Positions 7,737 to 16,632 of a DNA stretch of 64,000 bases are shown piece after piece (position 1 is the stretch's first letter; every line of letters begins with the position of its first letter). Both the position numbers and the translations under genes were made by a program. Source of the stretch: Niabella sp. (GTDB lineage: Bacteria > Bacteroidota > Bacteroidia > Chitinophagales > Chitinophagaceae); the NCBI RefSeq assembly GCF_030150205.1, contig NZ_JASLGT010000024.1, positions 310,001-374,000 of the forward strand, written 5' to 3'. The notes under the pieces were generated by a model. The model was given only the letters and a program-made list of their open reading frames with translations. It was not told the origin of the DNA and did no database searches.

Positions 7737-10700
7737 TTAAAAATCTGCCTTCAGACCAAAGGATACATTGAGTGGTGCAGGGACATTGTATCCGTAGTCC
7801 GGATCAATTCTTTTCTTATTTGCCCGCCATAGCAACCCTACATTTGACAGATATGTATAGAGCTGTAGCTTCCCTATTACTGATCCAGCCCTGATATGTT
7901 GAAATGTATAGTTTAGGTTTATATCCTGTAACCGCACCAATCCTCCTTTTTCCACTGAAGCTTCGGAGTTCGCATAAAACTTGTCCCTGTAGGTATCGGC
8001 AGGATAAATCAGAGCAGGAACGGTTGTTATTTTTTCATCACCAGGCTTTTGCCATCTTTTCAGATAATCACTATTCATGCTCCAGCTGTTAAATAGCTGG
8101 GAGTAATCAACCGTTTGCCTGCGAAAAACATACCCGAATTTATAACTGATGTTAAAGGATAATTGCCAGTTCCGGTAGGTGACGCTATTCAAAAACCCTC
8201 CGTACCAGGGCGGCCTTGTGGTGCCCTGAACCAAAATATCATTCCACGTAGCATTATTAATAATCGAGGCGTAAGAAGTAGATTTTTGTCCATTAAGAAA
8301 TCCAACAGGATTGCCAGCTGTATCAAGCCCATCTGAGCGAAAGCTTATGAGTGCATAAGGATCTTTGCCCTCAATTGGAGCAATAGTGTACCCATTGCTT
8401 ACAAGACTGCCAGGAGGATAAGTTTTGGCTATGTCATACTTTGTAACCTTGCTCCTTGTAAAACTTACGAGTAGTTGAGCATCCCATTTTACAGCTGAAT
8501 TGATTATTCTTGCGTTGAGTTTAAGATCAAGGCCATACCCCTTCATATTGGCACTATTTTTCATTATACCATTAAAACCAAGGGCGGGATCAATCGGCGT
8601 GTAACCCAAAAGATCGGTAGACTTTTTACGGTAATAATCTACCGATCCAGACAACCTGCTGTCGGCTAATTTAAAATCAAGACCAAAATTTAATGTAGCT
8701 ACCCGCTCCCAACGAAGGTCAGGGTTCGAAAGATTTTTAATGACTGCCTCCGGAAGGAACGTTGGCCGACCTCCTGAGCCATAATTGATAGTGGGAACAG
8801 CAGCCACATCATTTTTTATATTGCCATTGAACCCATAGGTGGCTCTTAAAAGGAGCAGCGAAAATGCGGGCAATTTAAATAAGGAATTATCAGAAAGTAC
8901 CCACGAGAACCCTGCCGACCATAACGGAACCCCTCTTTTGTTGGCGTTTACGCCGAAAAGGTTTGATGCATCTTTGCGGGCGCTTGCTGAAAATGTATAG
9001 GCACGATTATAAGTATACGCCGCATTTGCATATATAGAAGTAAACCGGTTGAGCATATCCGAAAGGTTGTCCTGATACGGGACTACTCCGTAACCGAAAG
9101 AACCATAAAGTGGGTGATAATTCACATAATCAATAGGAGTAACTGTCAAATTATCATCGTTATACCCATAAAACCGGTTGGCTTGTGAGGTGGTATGCGT
9201 ATTTTGAACTTCTGCACCCCCAATGGCAGTTATACTGCTATTGTGGTTTAGAAGCCTGTTATAGGATATTTGAGCCCTCGCCGAGTATGCCGTAATTTCA
9301 TTTGTGCTATTATCTAATATTCCGCCGTCGGGTATGGTATGAAAGTAGGTATTGCCATCGGTGTAAGTATATAGATTGTACAACCCTCTAACAGTGTAGG
9401 TGTTTGGATTGTAATAATTACGCCCCTTTGTAAAACTTTTTTCATACTGCAGGCTGCCCGTAATATCCAGCCCGCCCAATATATGATATTTTAATCCCCC
9501 CTTTATTAAAAGGTCATTCAACAGGGTGTGGTTATCTGCATTTTTTAATTCATCCAATGGGCGGTAGAGCCAACTTTTCAGAACGTTTCTGTCCACCGTG
9601 TCAAGATAGGCCATCCGGTAGTCCTTTGGCAGTGGCAACGCGTTGCCCCCGTCATCCGCCAAACGTGCATACGGATAATAATTCGCTTTGCCCCCGGAAG
9701 GTGATAAAACACCAATTCCATTACTTGTAGTTTTTTGGGTAGTGAAAAGCACCTCGTTATCAATTTCAAATTTTGGCAATGGGCGAAAATTGGTAACACT
9801 CATCAACGTTATTCTTTGGTTGTCATTGCCCACCAATGAAGCCCGCTGTTTATCATAACCAACATTGAACCGGTAATTAACTGCGTTTGATCCACCGGAA
9901 ACTGCAAGGGCATATTGTTGCTGCAGTGCGCTTTGGTATAAATACCTGGAAAAGTCATTGCGAACGTCATAACCACGCAGTGCGTCAATTTGTTTTGCAG
10001 CCTCTTCAGGCGCTATAGTACCAGCTTTTTGTTTTGCCAGTATTTCAACAACCGGCGAAAGCACCGGCCAGCCATACTCATCGGCCAGCGCATCGTTATA
10101 AAACCCTCTTTCAAACAAGTTCTTTTCCAGGTCGATAAAATCAGTGGAAGGGATAAACTGTTTACTGTAAAACAGGTCAGGCTTGCGCTGCCACGTAGCA
10201 GATGTGTTGAGTGATATGCGTACCGGATTGTTGTAGGCGCCTTTTTTAGTTGTTATTACAATAACACCATTGCCTGCTCTTGCCCCCCATATGCTGGCAG
10301 CTGCTGCGTCTTTAAGAACGGTAATGCTTTGTACGTCGTTTGGGTTAATGTTGCTAACGTCCCCCAGGTACGGAAAATTGTCCAAAATAATTAACGGCTG
10401 GCTTGAGGCATTGAGGGTACTTAAACCGCGAATAAAAATTTCATTCTGATCGTTTGTTTTATTTACAAACAAGCCGGAAACGACGCCATCAAGCCTACTT
10501 AAAACATCTGGCGATACAATTCTGTTAAAAACAGCGCTGTCTATCTTTTCAAAACTTCCGGTTGCCTTAAGCTTATTCATCGTCTGGTAACCGGTTGATA
10601 CTACGGTTACTTCACTTAACCGGCCCTCCAGCCGTTCCAACTCTATGCGCAAATGACCGCTGAATGCCAAAACAGGAATTTTTTGCGCTATAAAACCTGA

Positions 10701-10916
10701 ATGGGTTATAATGAGGGTATCCGGAAAATAAACGGACGGCAAGTTAAACATACCGGTTGCGGCAGTTTGGGTGGACTGTCCTGAGCGTGCAGTTGTTACA
10801 GTAGCATTTTCAAGTGGCTCCCTGGTGTCTGCCACAATTATTTTCCCCGTAACGGAAGTTTGAGCAATACCGGCTAAAGAAAGAATGGTGCATACGATTG
10901 ATAAAAATATTTTCAT
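7737..10916 (-). CDS. SusC/RagA-like TonB-dependent outer-membrane transporter
   Basis: The 1059-residue protein has a signal peptide (about 1-18), a carboxypeptidase-D-like regulatory domain (about 20-95), a plug domain with GLSTLNASSQPLIILDNFPY and the SusC signature IWGARAGNGVIVITTKKG (about 205-225), and a long beta-barrel ending in aromatic NVSFGLKADF. These transporters import substrates across the outer membrane using TonB energy, with SusD as lid. The gene lies 43 bp after the TlpA-like gene and 20 bp before susD, clearly in one operon. No FecR/sigma pair is nearby and there is no N-terminal STN domain, so anti-sigma signalling is unlikely. Confidence 0.92.
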   Translation of the reverse strand: MKIFLSIVCTILSLAGIAQTSVTGKIIVADTREPLENATVTTARSGQSTQTAATGMFNLPSVYFPDTLIITHSGFIAQKIPVLAFSGHLRIELERLEGRLSEVTVVSTGYQTMNKLKATGSFEKIDSAVFNRIVSPDVLSRLDGVVSGLFVNKTNDQNEIFIRGLSTLNASSQPLIILDNFPYLGDVSNINPNDVQSITVLKDAAAASIWGARAGNGVIVITTKKGAYNNPVRISLNTSATWQRKPDLFYSKQFIPSTDFIDLEKNLFERGFYNDALADEYGWPVLSPVVEILAKQKAGTIAPEEAAKQIDALRGYDVRNDFSRYLYQSALQQQYALAVSGGSNAVNYRFNVGYDKQRASLVGNDNQRITLMSVTNFRPLPKFEIDNEVLFTTQKTTSNGIGVLSPSGGKANYYPYARLADDGGNALPLPKDYRMAYLDTVDRNVLKSWLYRPLDELKNADNHTLLNDLLIKGGLKYHILGGLDITGSLQYEKSFTKGRNYYNPNTYTVRGLYNLYTYTDGNTYFHTIPDGGILDNSTNEITAYSARAQISYNRLLNHNSSITAIGGAEVQNTHTTSQANRFYGYNDDNLTVTPIDYVNYHPLYGSFGYGVVPYQDNLSDMLNRFTSIYANAAYTYNRAYTFSASARKDASNLFGVNANKRGVPLWSAGFSWVLSDNSLFKLPAFSLLLLRATYGFNGNIKNDVAAVPTINYGSGGRPTFLPEAVIKNLSNPDLRWERVATLNFGLDFKLADSRLSGSVDYYRKKSTDLLGYTPIDPALGFNGIMKNSANMKGYGLDLKLNARIINSAVKWDAQLLVSFTRSKVTKYDIAKTYPPGSLVSNGYTIAPIEGKDPYALISFRSDGLDTAGNPVGFLNGQKSTSYASIINNATWNDILVQGTTRPPWYGGFLNSVTYRNWQLSFNISYKFGYVFRRQTVDYSQLFNSWSMNSDYLKRWQKPGDEKITTVPALIYPADTYRDKFYANSEASVEKGGLVRLQDINLNYTFQHIRAGSVIGKLQLYTYLSNVGLLWRANKKRIDPDYGYNVPAPLNVSFGLKADF

Positions 10917-10959
10917 ATAGGCATTATTTTTAAATGAAGAATTAGGTTTAAGTAAAACA

Positions 10960-12216
10960 CTATCGGGCTGTTTGAATGGTCAGCATAGTTACCCGACGTG
11001 GTTTTAGGGAAAGAACCAGCCCATGTTTTAACAAAGCGGCATTGAGCGTTGGAATCGTTTCATTTCCGTAAGCAGAAATAACCGTTTCCATATTTGCGGT
11101 GCTCTCATTTAATACGGGGGTACCATAATCTTTATGCCCCAGCTGGTATAAAAGACCGGATAGCGATATTGCACCCGAATTTGCATTATCAACAGAAAAG
11201 TGTTTTCGCTTTGATGGTGCGAGCGTATCCTGCAATACCAGGCACATAGTTAGTTCTGTTGCCCAGCTTGTTTTTAGGTTAAAATAACTATCCAGGTCAT
11301 TAAGTATTTTCTTTCTTAACATTGATTCACTTAAAGTAAGCGGCATCACGGTTTCATAACAGTAACGGTTTGCCATATCCCACCGATCCATATAATCAAC
11401 CCCTTTGGTATACACATAATGATCTTTGTCCGGCACATCCAGTTTAATATATCCGGGGGAAAGATCTGTTTTACCATAGGCCAGTAAATACATGCCGATA
11501 ATGGGGTAATTGGTTATATAAAAGCGCTGGGTGTTTTTTAAGGAATCTTTTGAAAACTCATACCCAGGTTCCCTTGTATTTAACCAGGTGCTGAATGTAG
11601 TGTAGCTGGCATTGCGAGGTGCTTTATAAAAAGCATGTTCCTCATCAGCAAAATGCAGTAGTGGCACATCCTTTTCTACGGGGTCAATATCCTGTTTTAC
11701 CGGCCAGTTTACGGAACTACCGGCTAAAACAGCATGTATGTTTTCATCATTTACATATTCCCCCTCTGTAATGGCAAGCACTTTTTTATCTGCGCCAATC
11801 CACACTTCGTGGGAAAGGTATTTATGCGGGAATTGTTCTTTTAATACCGCGTCCAGCATTACTGTAGACAGGTTTATTTTTTTGCCTATAGGGTTTGTTT
11901 TAAAAAAGCGGGTTACCCTTGCTTCATCTTCATACGTGATTAGCAGTATTTGCAGCTGATCTTTATATTTATTTTGAAGGCTATCCAGCCGGGGCAGTGC
12001 AGCTACACAACCCGTACAGGTAGTGGCCCAAAAATCCAGTATAACCAGCTTGCTGCGAAAGTCAGATAGTTGAGCTGTTTTAGAGGGGTAATTAATAAGG
12101 TTTGTAAATGTTATATCCGGTACGGTGTCACCTATAGTTAATGGCCTTATATTACTTTGGCCCGGCGCGTATAGGCATACCCCTGCCAGGGCATATGCCA
12201 GCAAATATTTTTTCAT
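10960..12216 (-). CDS. TlpA/AhpC-like exported thioredoxin-fold protein with a C-terminal TIGR03435-like domain
   Basis: A signal peptide (about 1-20) is followed by a thioredoxin-fold domain with VILDFWATTCTGC, where C67-T-G-C70 is the redox motif. The C-terminal 200 residues resemble the TIGR03435/DUF3738 region, with LLYQLGHKDYGTPVLNES and ALLKHGLVLSLKPRRVTMLTI. Such fusions occur beside SusC/SusD pairs in Chitinophagaceae; the role of the second domain is not known. Likely a periplasmic disulfide oxidoreductase. It is the first gene of the operon, so transcription probably starts in the region right of 12216. Confidence 0.78.
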   Translation of the reverse strand: MKKYLLAYALAGVCLYAPGQSNIRPLTIGDTVPDITFTNLINYPSKTAQLSDFRSKLVILDFWATTCTGCVAALPRLDSLQNKYKDQLQILLITYEDEARVTRFFKTNPIGKKINLSTVMLDAVLKEQFPHKYLSHEVWIGADKKVLAITEGEYVNDENIHAVLAGSSVNWPVKQDIDPVEKDVPLLHFADEEHAFYKAPRNASYTTFSTWLNTREPGYEFSKDSLKNTQRFYITNYPIIGMYLLAYGKTDLSPGYIKLDVPDKDHYVYTKGVDYMDRWDMANRYCYETVMPLTLSESMLRKKILNDLDSYFNLKTSWATELTMCLVLQDTLAPSKRKHFSVDNANSGAISLSGLLYQLGHKDYGTPVLNESTANMETVISAYGNETIPTLNAALLKHGLVLSLKPRRVTMLTIQTAR

Positions 12217-12557
12217 GTAATAGCATTTTAGGAATTAAGCAATGTTGTGGGAGAAATTGGCCATTTTTGAGAAGTGGTTAGCTAAATAGGGTGTTTTTGT
12301 ATTTTAATGGCCGTACCAGATGCCAGAGCAAGGAAGGCCGCAGTTATGGTATCAAACAAAAAAGCAGCCCGCCCGTCCGGCAAAATTCTATTGTGGCTGT
12401 CGGGGCTTACAGGCATACATAAATAGAAGTTTCGCATTGTAGGCGGCGTGGGCAGTAAAATTTGTGGCAATTCGCTGCATTAGTAATCAAAGTATCGTTA
12501 TAAAATATTGCAGCGAGGCGAGCATAAAAAAAACGACATGGGGCCCGACCCGCCTCT

Positions 12558-12698
12558 CCGCTCCGACCAAGGTTTGGATTTAGCGGGTGAGCGCCGCATG
12601 CCGTTTTAATGCTAAATATATATAAAATACATACTATAGCTAACGTGCATGGGCATCACCCGTTGCATCTGGTATCCTTATGCTTTTGGTCGGAGCGG
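12558..12698. repeat. Inverted-repeat element in a 667-bp gene-free region
   Basis: The ends are a perfect 13-bp inverted repeat, CCGCTCCGACCAA at 12558-12570 and its complement at 12686-12698. A second imperfect pair lies inside it (CGGGTGA near 12584 and TCACCCG near 12652). The element is 141 bp, and the whole could fold into a long cruciform. It may be a MITE-like or REP-like sequence. No target duplication is obvious. The rest of 12217-12883 has no convincing gene; a TATATTTG at 12832-12839 may be the -7 box of the next gene. Confidence 0.5.
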
Positions 12699-12883
12699 AC
12701 CAGATACTAACTTGTAAGCCTTATAAAACAATGGCTTATTAAATTATGATGAGTTCATGTTTCTAAACCAGTTTTCCCAAATTTAGGACAACGACCCCTA
12801 ATAAACAAATAATATTTGTATTTTTACCAACTATATTTGTTGGCTTTATTTTTCAGTGGCTTAGCAAATTTCCACATTTGCTT

Positions 12884-13276
12884 ATGGCCATTCATTTTGG
12901 AAAGTTAATAAAGGATATTGCCGCGAGCAAAGGATTTGATTCACAGCAAAAGCTTGCCATTGCATTACATACATCTCAGCAAAATATTAGCGATATGTTT
13001 GGCCGTGAAGAAGTTGACACTGCTTTGTTAAAAAAGGTGACCGAAATATTAGATTTCAATTTTTTGGAACCCTTAAGAAATGAGCCTCCATTTCTGAAAT
13101 ATAAGGAACAGGAAATGGCTGAATGGAATGCAAAAATTGAACAGCTGCAAAATCAGCTAAAAGAAAAAGAGGTGCTGTTGGCTACTAGAATTGAACTGGT
13201 AGAAACGCAAAGAAAATTGATTAATGAGCTGGAGGAGAAGGTAAAGCGGCTTAGTGACGGAAAAAACCCTTTGTAA
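12884..13276 (+). CDS. XRE-like HTH protein with C-terminal coiled coil
   Basis: The N-terminal 60 residues look like a Cro/CI-type helix-turn-helix (LIKDIAASKGFDSQQKLAIA, then TSQQNISDMFGREEVDTALL). Residues about 70-125 are a Glu/Lys-rich coiled coil (KIEQLQNQLKEKEVLLATRI). I choose ATG 12884 over the TTG two codons upstream. Proteins of this build are probably dimeric regulators common in Bacteroidota cargo DNA. No partner gene is evident. The next gene is a lipoprotein 112 bp downstream. Confidence 0.6.
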   Translation: MAIHFGKLIKDIAASKGFDSQQKLAIALHTSQQNISDMFGREEVDTALLKKVTEILDFNFLEPLRNEPPFLKYKEQEMAEWNAKIEQLQNQLKEKEVLLATRIELVETQRKLINELEEKVKRLSDGKNPL

Positions 13277-13388
13277 GCGAGCTCCGATAAAAATATACTA
13301 CTGTACATTTACAAAAGAAACTCAAGCTATTGAACAGCTGGCGAATACCAATACATGAACAGCAACCTGGCAACGATAAAACTTTCTT

Positions 13389-14276
13389 ATGAAAAATCTG
13401 TTTCTTTCCATTTTTGTAGTATCGCTTCTGGCGGCATGTTCTAAAAAAGAGCAGCCCCCTTTGGAGCAGGATAAAATAGAAATGGCTTCTATAAAAGTGG
13501 AGGATACCATTGCACTTAATCAAAACATCAATGTAGAAGTTAACGCAAACGGTACCGGAACTCCGTATACCTATATCTATCATCTAGAAAAGCAGGGTGT
13601 AGACAAAGGAACAATCGCCAACACAGACGGCAAGGCCGCCATCAGCACTAAGGGGCTGGCAGCAGGTCAATACAGTTTAGATATTTTGATAAAATCCAAG
13701 AATGGAACCTTTGTGCAAAATAGTAAGCCAATCACCATTCTAAATCCTGATTTTGGTGTTGCATTATTTGGCAACTCCAAGGAAAAAGTATTAGAAACCG
13801 AAAAACTGGTAAACAAAAACGAACCCTACCAGGCGTTAATCGGATTTGAATCCAAGTGGAAGGATATTAGTGGCATTGAGAAAGTTCAATTCAGAAATGG
13901 CAATAACGTTGAAAATTACGTATACTATTTTCTAAATAACAAACTCATCGCAGGGGAAGCCTTTGTACCAGAAGTTACCAACTGTTATGCCACTTATGAC
14001 TCTGTAAAGAAAAAATACAATTCCTACTTTAATGGTTTCCCCGAAGTTCTTGCTACTTTTAAGGAATTTAGTGGATATGAATACACCGTACTTTACAATG
14101 CTGGAGACTATTTGTCCATTAGCAACTATATAAGGAATGGACAATTTACAGAAAACGCATCCTGGAAAAATACTATTTACCCCTATTACGTTAAAGGTTA
14201 TGGAAATGCTTATATCAAGGTTGGATCTCAAAATAAAGTATACACCCATTTTGAAATTGGACTAAGCAGTAATTAG
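13389..14276 (+). CDS. Lipoprotein of unknown function
   Basis: The signal sequence MKNLFLSIFVVSLLAACSKK ends in a lipobox with Cys17 as lipidation site. An immunoglobulin-like stretch follows (about residues 30-125: strand-rich, with GTPYTYIYHLEKQG and KGLAAGQYSLDI). The rest (about 125-295) is a soluble domain rich in Tyr and Asn that I do not recognise. The 294 bp after the stop (14277-14570) hold no gene I can support. Confidence 0.6.
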   Translation: MKNLFLSIFVVSLLAACSKKEQPPLEQDKIEMASIKVEDTIALNQNINVEVNANGTGTPYTYIYHLEKQGVDKGTIANTDGKAAISTKGLAAGQYSLDILIKSKNGTFVQNSKPITILNPDFGVALFGNSKEKVLETEKLVNKNEPYQALIGFESKWKDISGIEKVQFRNGNNVENYVYYFLNNKLIAGEAFVPEVTNCYATYDSVKKKYNSYFNGFPEVLATFKEFSGYEYTVLYNAGDYLSISNYIRNGQFTENASWKNTIYPYYVKGYGNAYIKVGSQNKVYTHFEIGLSSN

Positions 14277-14570
14277 GATAAATACCAACTCCTCATCAGC
14301 ACTATTATTTTAATTCAGGCTTTCAAAGGGTAACCAAATTATTTAATCAAGTTGTTTTTTTTAAACTTCGCAAAATAGATTTGCTTATATATATTTCGAT
14401 GCCGACATTGCTGATGTTTGGTCACCGACCTCAACTTCAGTAAATTAACCCGTAGAAAATCAATGATAAAAGCAAAATCCAAGAAGTCTTATATGAAAAC
14501 TACCTAGTAAAATCATTTTTGAGCAAATAAATAAACTTGCAGAGCATTGTACATCCAAAACTAATCGTAA

Positions 14571-15545
14571 ATGTCCGTAATACCACCTCGCAATTCTCCA
14601 CACGTTGTAATATTAGGTGCAGGAGCTAGCTTAGCAGCTTTCCCCAATGGCGATAAAAATGGCAGGAAGCTGCCATTGATGAATTCGTTGGTTGATATGC
14701 TTGGACTAAAATCAATTTTACCCAAAAAATACAGCCAATATTTTAATGATTTTGAAAAACTTTATGGAATTATTAATTCCGATTTAAAGCAGCAAAAACT
14801 AAAGGAAGAAATTGATCAGGCTGTATACAATTATTTTTATTGCTTACAGGTTCCGGAAAGCCCTACCCTATATGACTATTTATTATTATCCCTAACGAAT
14901 AAAGATATTATCGCAACCTTCAATTGGGACCCACTATTACTACAGTGCATGCGAAGACATCCAAATGTAAAAAACTTGCCAAGAGTACATTTTTTACATG
15001 GAAATGTAGCCGTGGGTATCTGTTATGAGTGTAATATTTTAGGTTACATGTATAATCATCGTTGCCACAGGTGTAATAACCCATTTCAGCCTATGCGACT
15101 GCTTTACCCAGTAGAGAAAAAGGACTACAATTCAGATCTCGTAATAAAAAATGAATGGAACGAGTTGAAAAAGCATATACAGCATGCACTATATATTACT
15201 GTGTTTGGATATAGTGCACCCGCATCAGATGTGGAAGCAAAACAGTTAATGGTTGATGCAATTTTAAATAATCGATATAAGGAATTTTACGAAGTTGATA
15301 TAATTGATATTAAAGGGGAAGATGAATTATATAGCAATTGGAAGAAATTCCTTTACAAACAGCATTATGGGTTTATCACTGACTTTCAGGATAGTTATTT
15401 ATGGCAACACCCCAGGCGAAGTACTGAAGCCTTTTTCGACGCCTATTTAATGAATTCGCCCTGGAATGACAATCCATTTCCAGATTTTAGCAACATTGGC
15501 GACATGCACGAATGGATTAAACCCCTGGTAAATGAAGAAACCTAA
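14571..15545 (+). CDS. SIR2-like protein with zinc-binding cysteines, probable defence effector
   Basis: Visible SIR2 fold marks are the NAD-binding GAGAS at 16-20, the ATFNWD block (N118, D120) and the HFLHGN block with the likely catalytic His143. The cysteines C151, C154, C165 and C168 form a C-x2-C...C-x2-C zinc site, as in true sirtuins. SIR2-like proteins next to DNA methyltransferases are often NAD-degrading or sensing parts of phage defence systems (Thoeris, DSR and others), while a deacetylase role is also possible. It is followed at 184 bp by the methyltransferase genes on the same strand. Function in defence is inference from context. Confidence 0.72.
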   Translation: MSVIPPRNSPHVVILGAGASLAAFPNGDKNGRKLPLMNSLVDMLGLKSILPKKYSQYFNDFEKLYGIINSDLKQQKLKEEIDQAVYNYFYCLQVPESPTLYDYLLLSLTNKDIIATFNWDPLLLQCMRRHPNVKNLPRVHFLHGNVAVGICYECNILGYMYNHRCHRCNNPFQPMRLLYPVEKKDYNSDLVIKNEWNELKKHIQHALYITVFGYSAPASDVEAKQLMVDAILNNRYKEFYEVDIIDIKGEDELYSNWKKFLYKQHYGFITDFQDSYLWQHPRRSTEAFFDAYLMNSPWNDNPFPDFSNIGDMHEWIKPLVNEET

Positions 15546-15729
15546 TTACTTATTAACAATAAATGCTAAAAAATTTGGGATTTTGCTACTGTGATGTATC
15601 TTCGCTTTGGTTATCAGCAGATTTACCAGGTTATTACCACACCAAAATAAGGGGAAACTAAGCCTGTATGGATATTAATGATATAAACAGAAAACCGTTA
15701 CCTTGCCTCAGGCAAATTACAAATAAACA

Positions 15730-16632
15730 ATGAAGTATTTGGGCGGCAAAATATATCAGGGTGATTGTTTAAAAGTCATGCAAAAGATTGAAAGTGAGTC
15801 TGTTGACATGGTTTTGTGTGATTTACCCTATGGAACAACCCAAAATAAGTGGGACAGTGTTATACCCTTGGATCAGCTGTGGGCAGAATATAGGCGTGTA
15901 ATAAAGCCAAAAGGTGTTATTGCTCTTTCTTCCCAAGGTGTTTTTACTGCAAAACTAATAATTAGCAATGAGCAGTGGTTTAAGTACAAGTTTGTTTGGG
16001 TAAAAAGCAAACCTACAAACTTTCTAAACGCCCGCAAGCAACCTTTACGTCAGCATGAGGACATTTGCATTTTTTATGGCAGTCAGCCAAACTATACTCC
16101 AATAATGTCCCCGGGAGAGCCGTATAATAAAGGTGTGCGTAAGGCACAGTATACCGGTAGTTATGGAGATTTTAAACCGGTGCAGGTTAAAAGTGATGGT
16201 GAACGATACCCAACAGATACTTTATATTGTAAAACAGCAGAAAGTGAATCCGGCGGCAGGGTATGGCATCCAACACAAAAGCCAGTAGCTTTAGGCCGGT
16301 ACCTTATTCGCATGTTTACCCAGGAGGGTGATGTGGTTTTGGACAATGCTTTTGGAAGTGGAAGCTTTTTGGTTGCAGCAGCACTTGAGCAGCGGCGCTT
16401 CATCGGTATTGAAAAAAATGAAGAAGTGCATTTATTTAAAGAAAAGCAAATTGACTATATTAAAGTTGCAAAACAACGATTGGCAGAGGTTGAGGATGCC
16501 ATCAAAAATAAACAACAGACCCCCGCGCTTTTCTCTGCGCTCCAGCCTTCTGCAAGGGCGGGCCAATTAAACAAGCGTGGCATGGTTGATGTTAACGCTT
16601 TAATTAATGATGAATCGCAAATAGCCGTATGA
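15730..16632 (+). CDS. Beta-class DNA adenine/N4-cytosine methyltransferase
   Basis: The 300-residue protein carries the catalytic motif IV early (VLCDLPYGTT, D31-L-P-Y34) and the SAM-binding motif I late (VLDNAFGSGSFLVAA, about 200-215). This order defines the beta class. WHPTQKP precedes motif I, as usual. The DLPY form with GTTQNKWDSVI is like N6-adenine methyltransferases of phage and type II systems. The stop codon overlaps the start of the next gene by 4 bp (ATGA), so the two are translationally coupled. Confidence 0.85.
   Translation: MKYLGGKIYQGDCLKVMQKIESESVDMVLCDLPYGTTQNKWDSVIPLDQLWAEYRRVIKPKGVIALSSQGVFTAKLIISNEQWFKYKFVWVKSKPTNFLNARKQPLRQHEDICIFYGSQPNYTPIMSPGEPYNKGVRKAQYTGSYGDFKPVQVKSDGERYPTDTLYCKTAESESGGRVWHPTQKPVALGRYLIRMFTQEGDVVLDNAFGSGSFLVAAALEQRRFIGIEKNEEVHLFKEKQIDYIKVAKQRLAEVEDAIKNKQQTPALFSALQPSARAGQLNKRGMVDVNALINDESQIAV

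Noticed and set aside
12282..12470. 62-codon minus-strand frame in the gap before the HTH gene
   Set aside because: No family marks, no context and no plausible start signal; probably chance.
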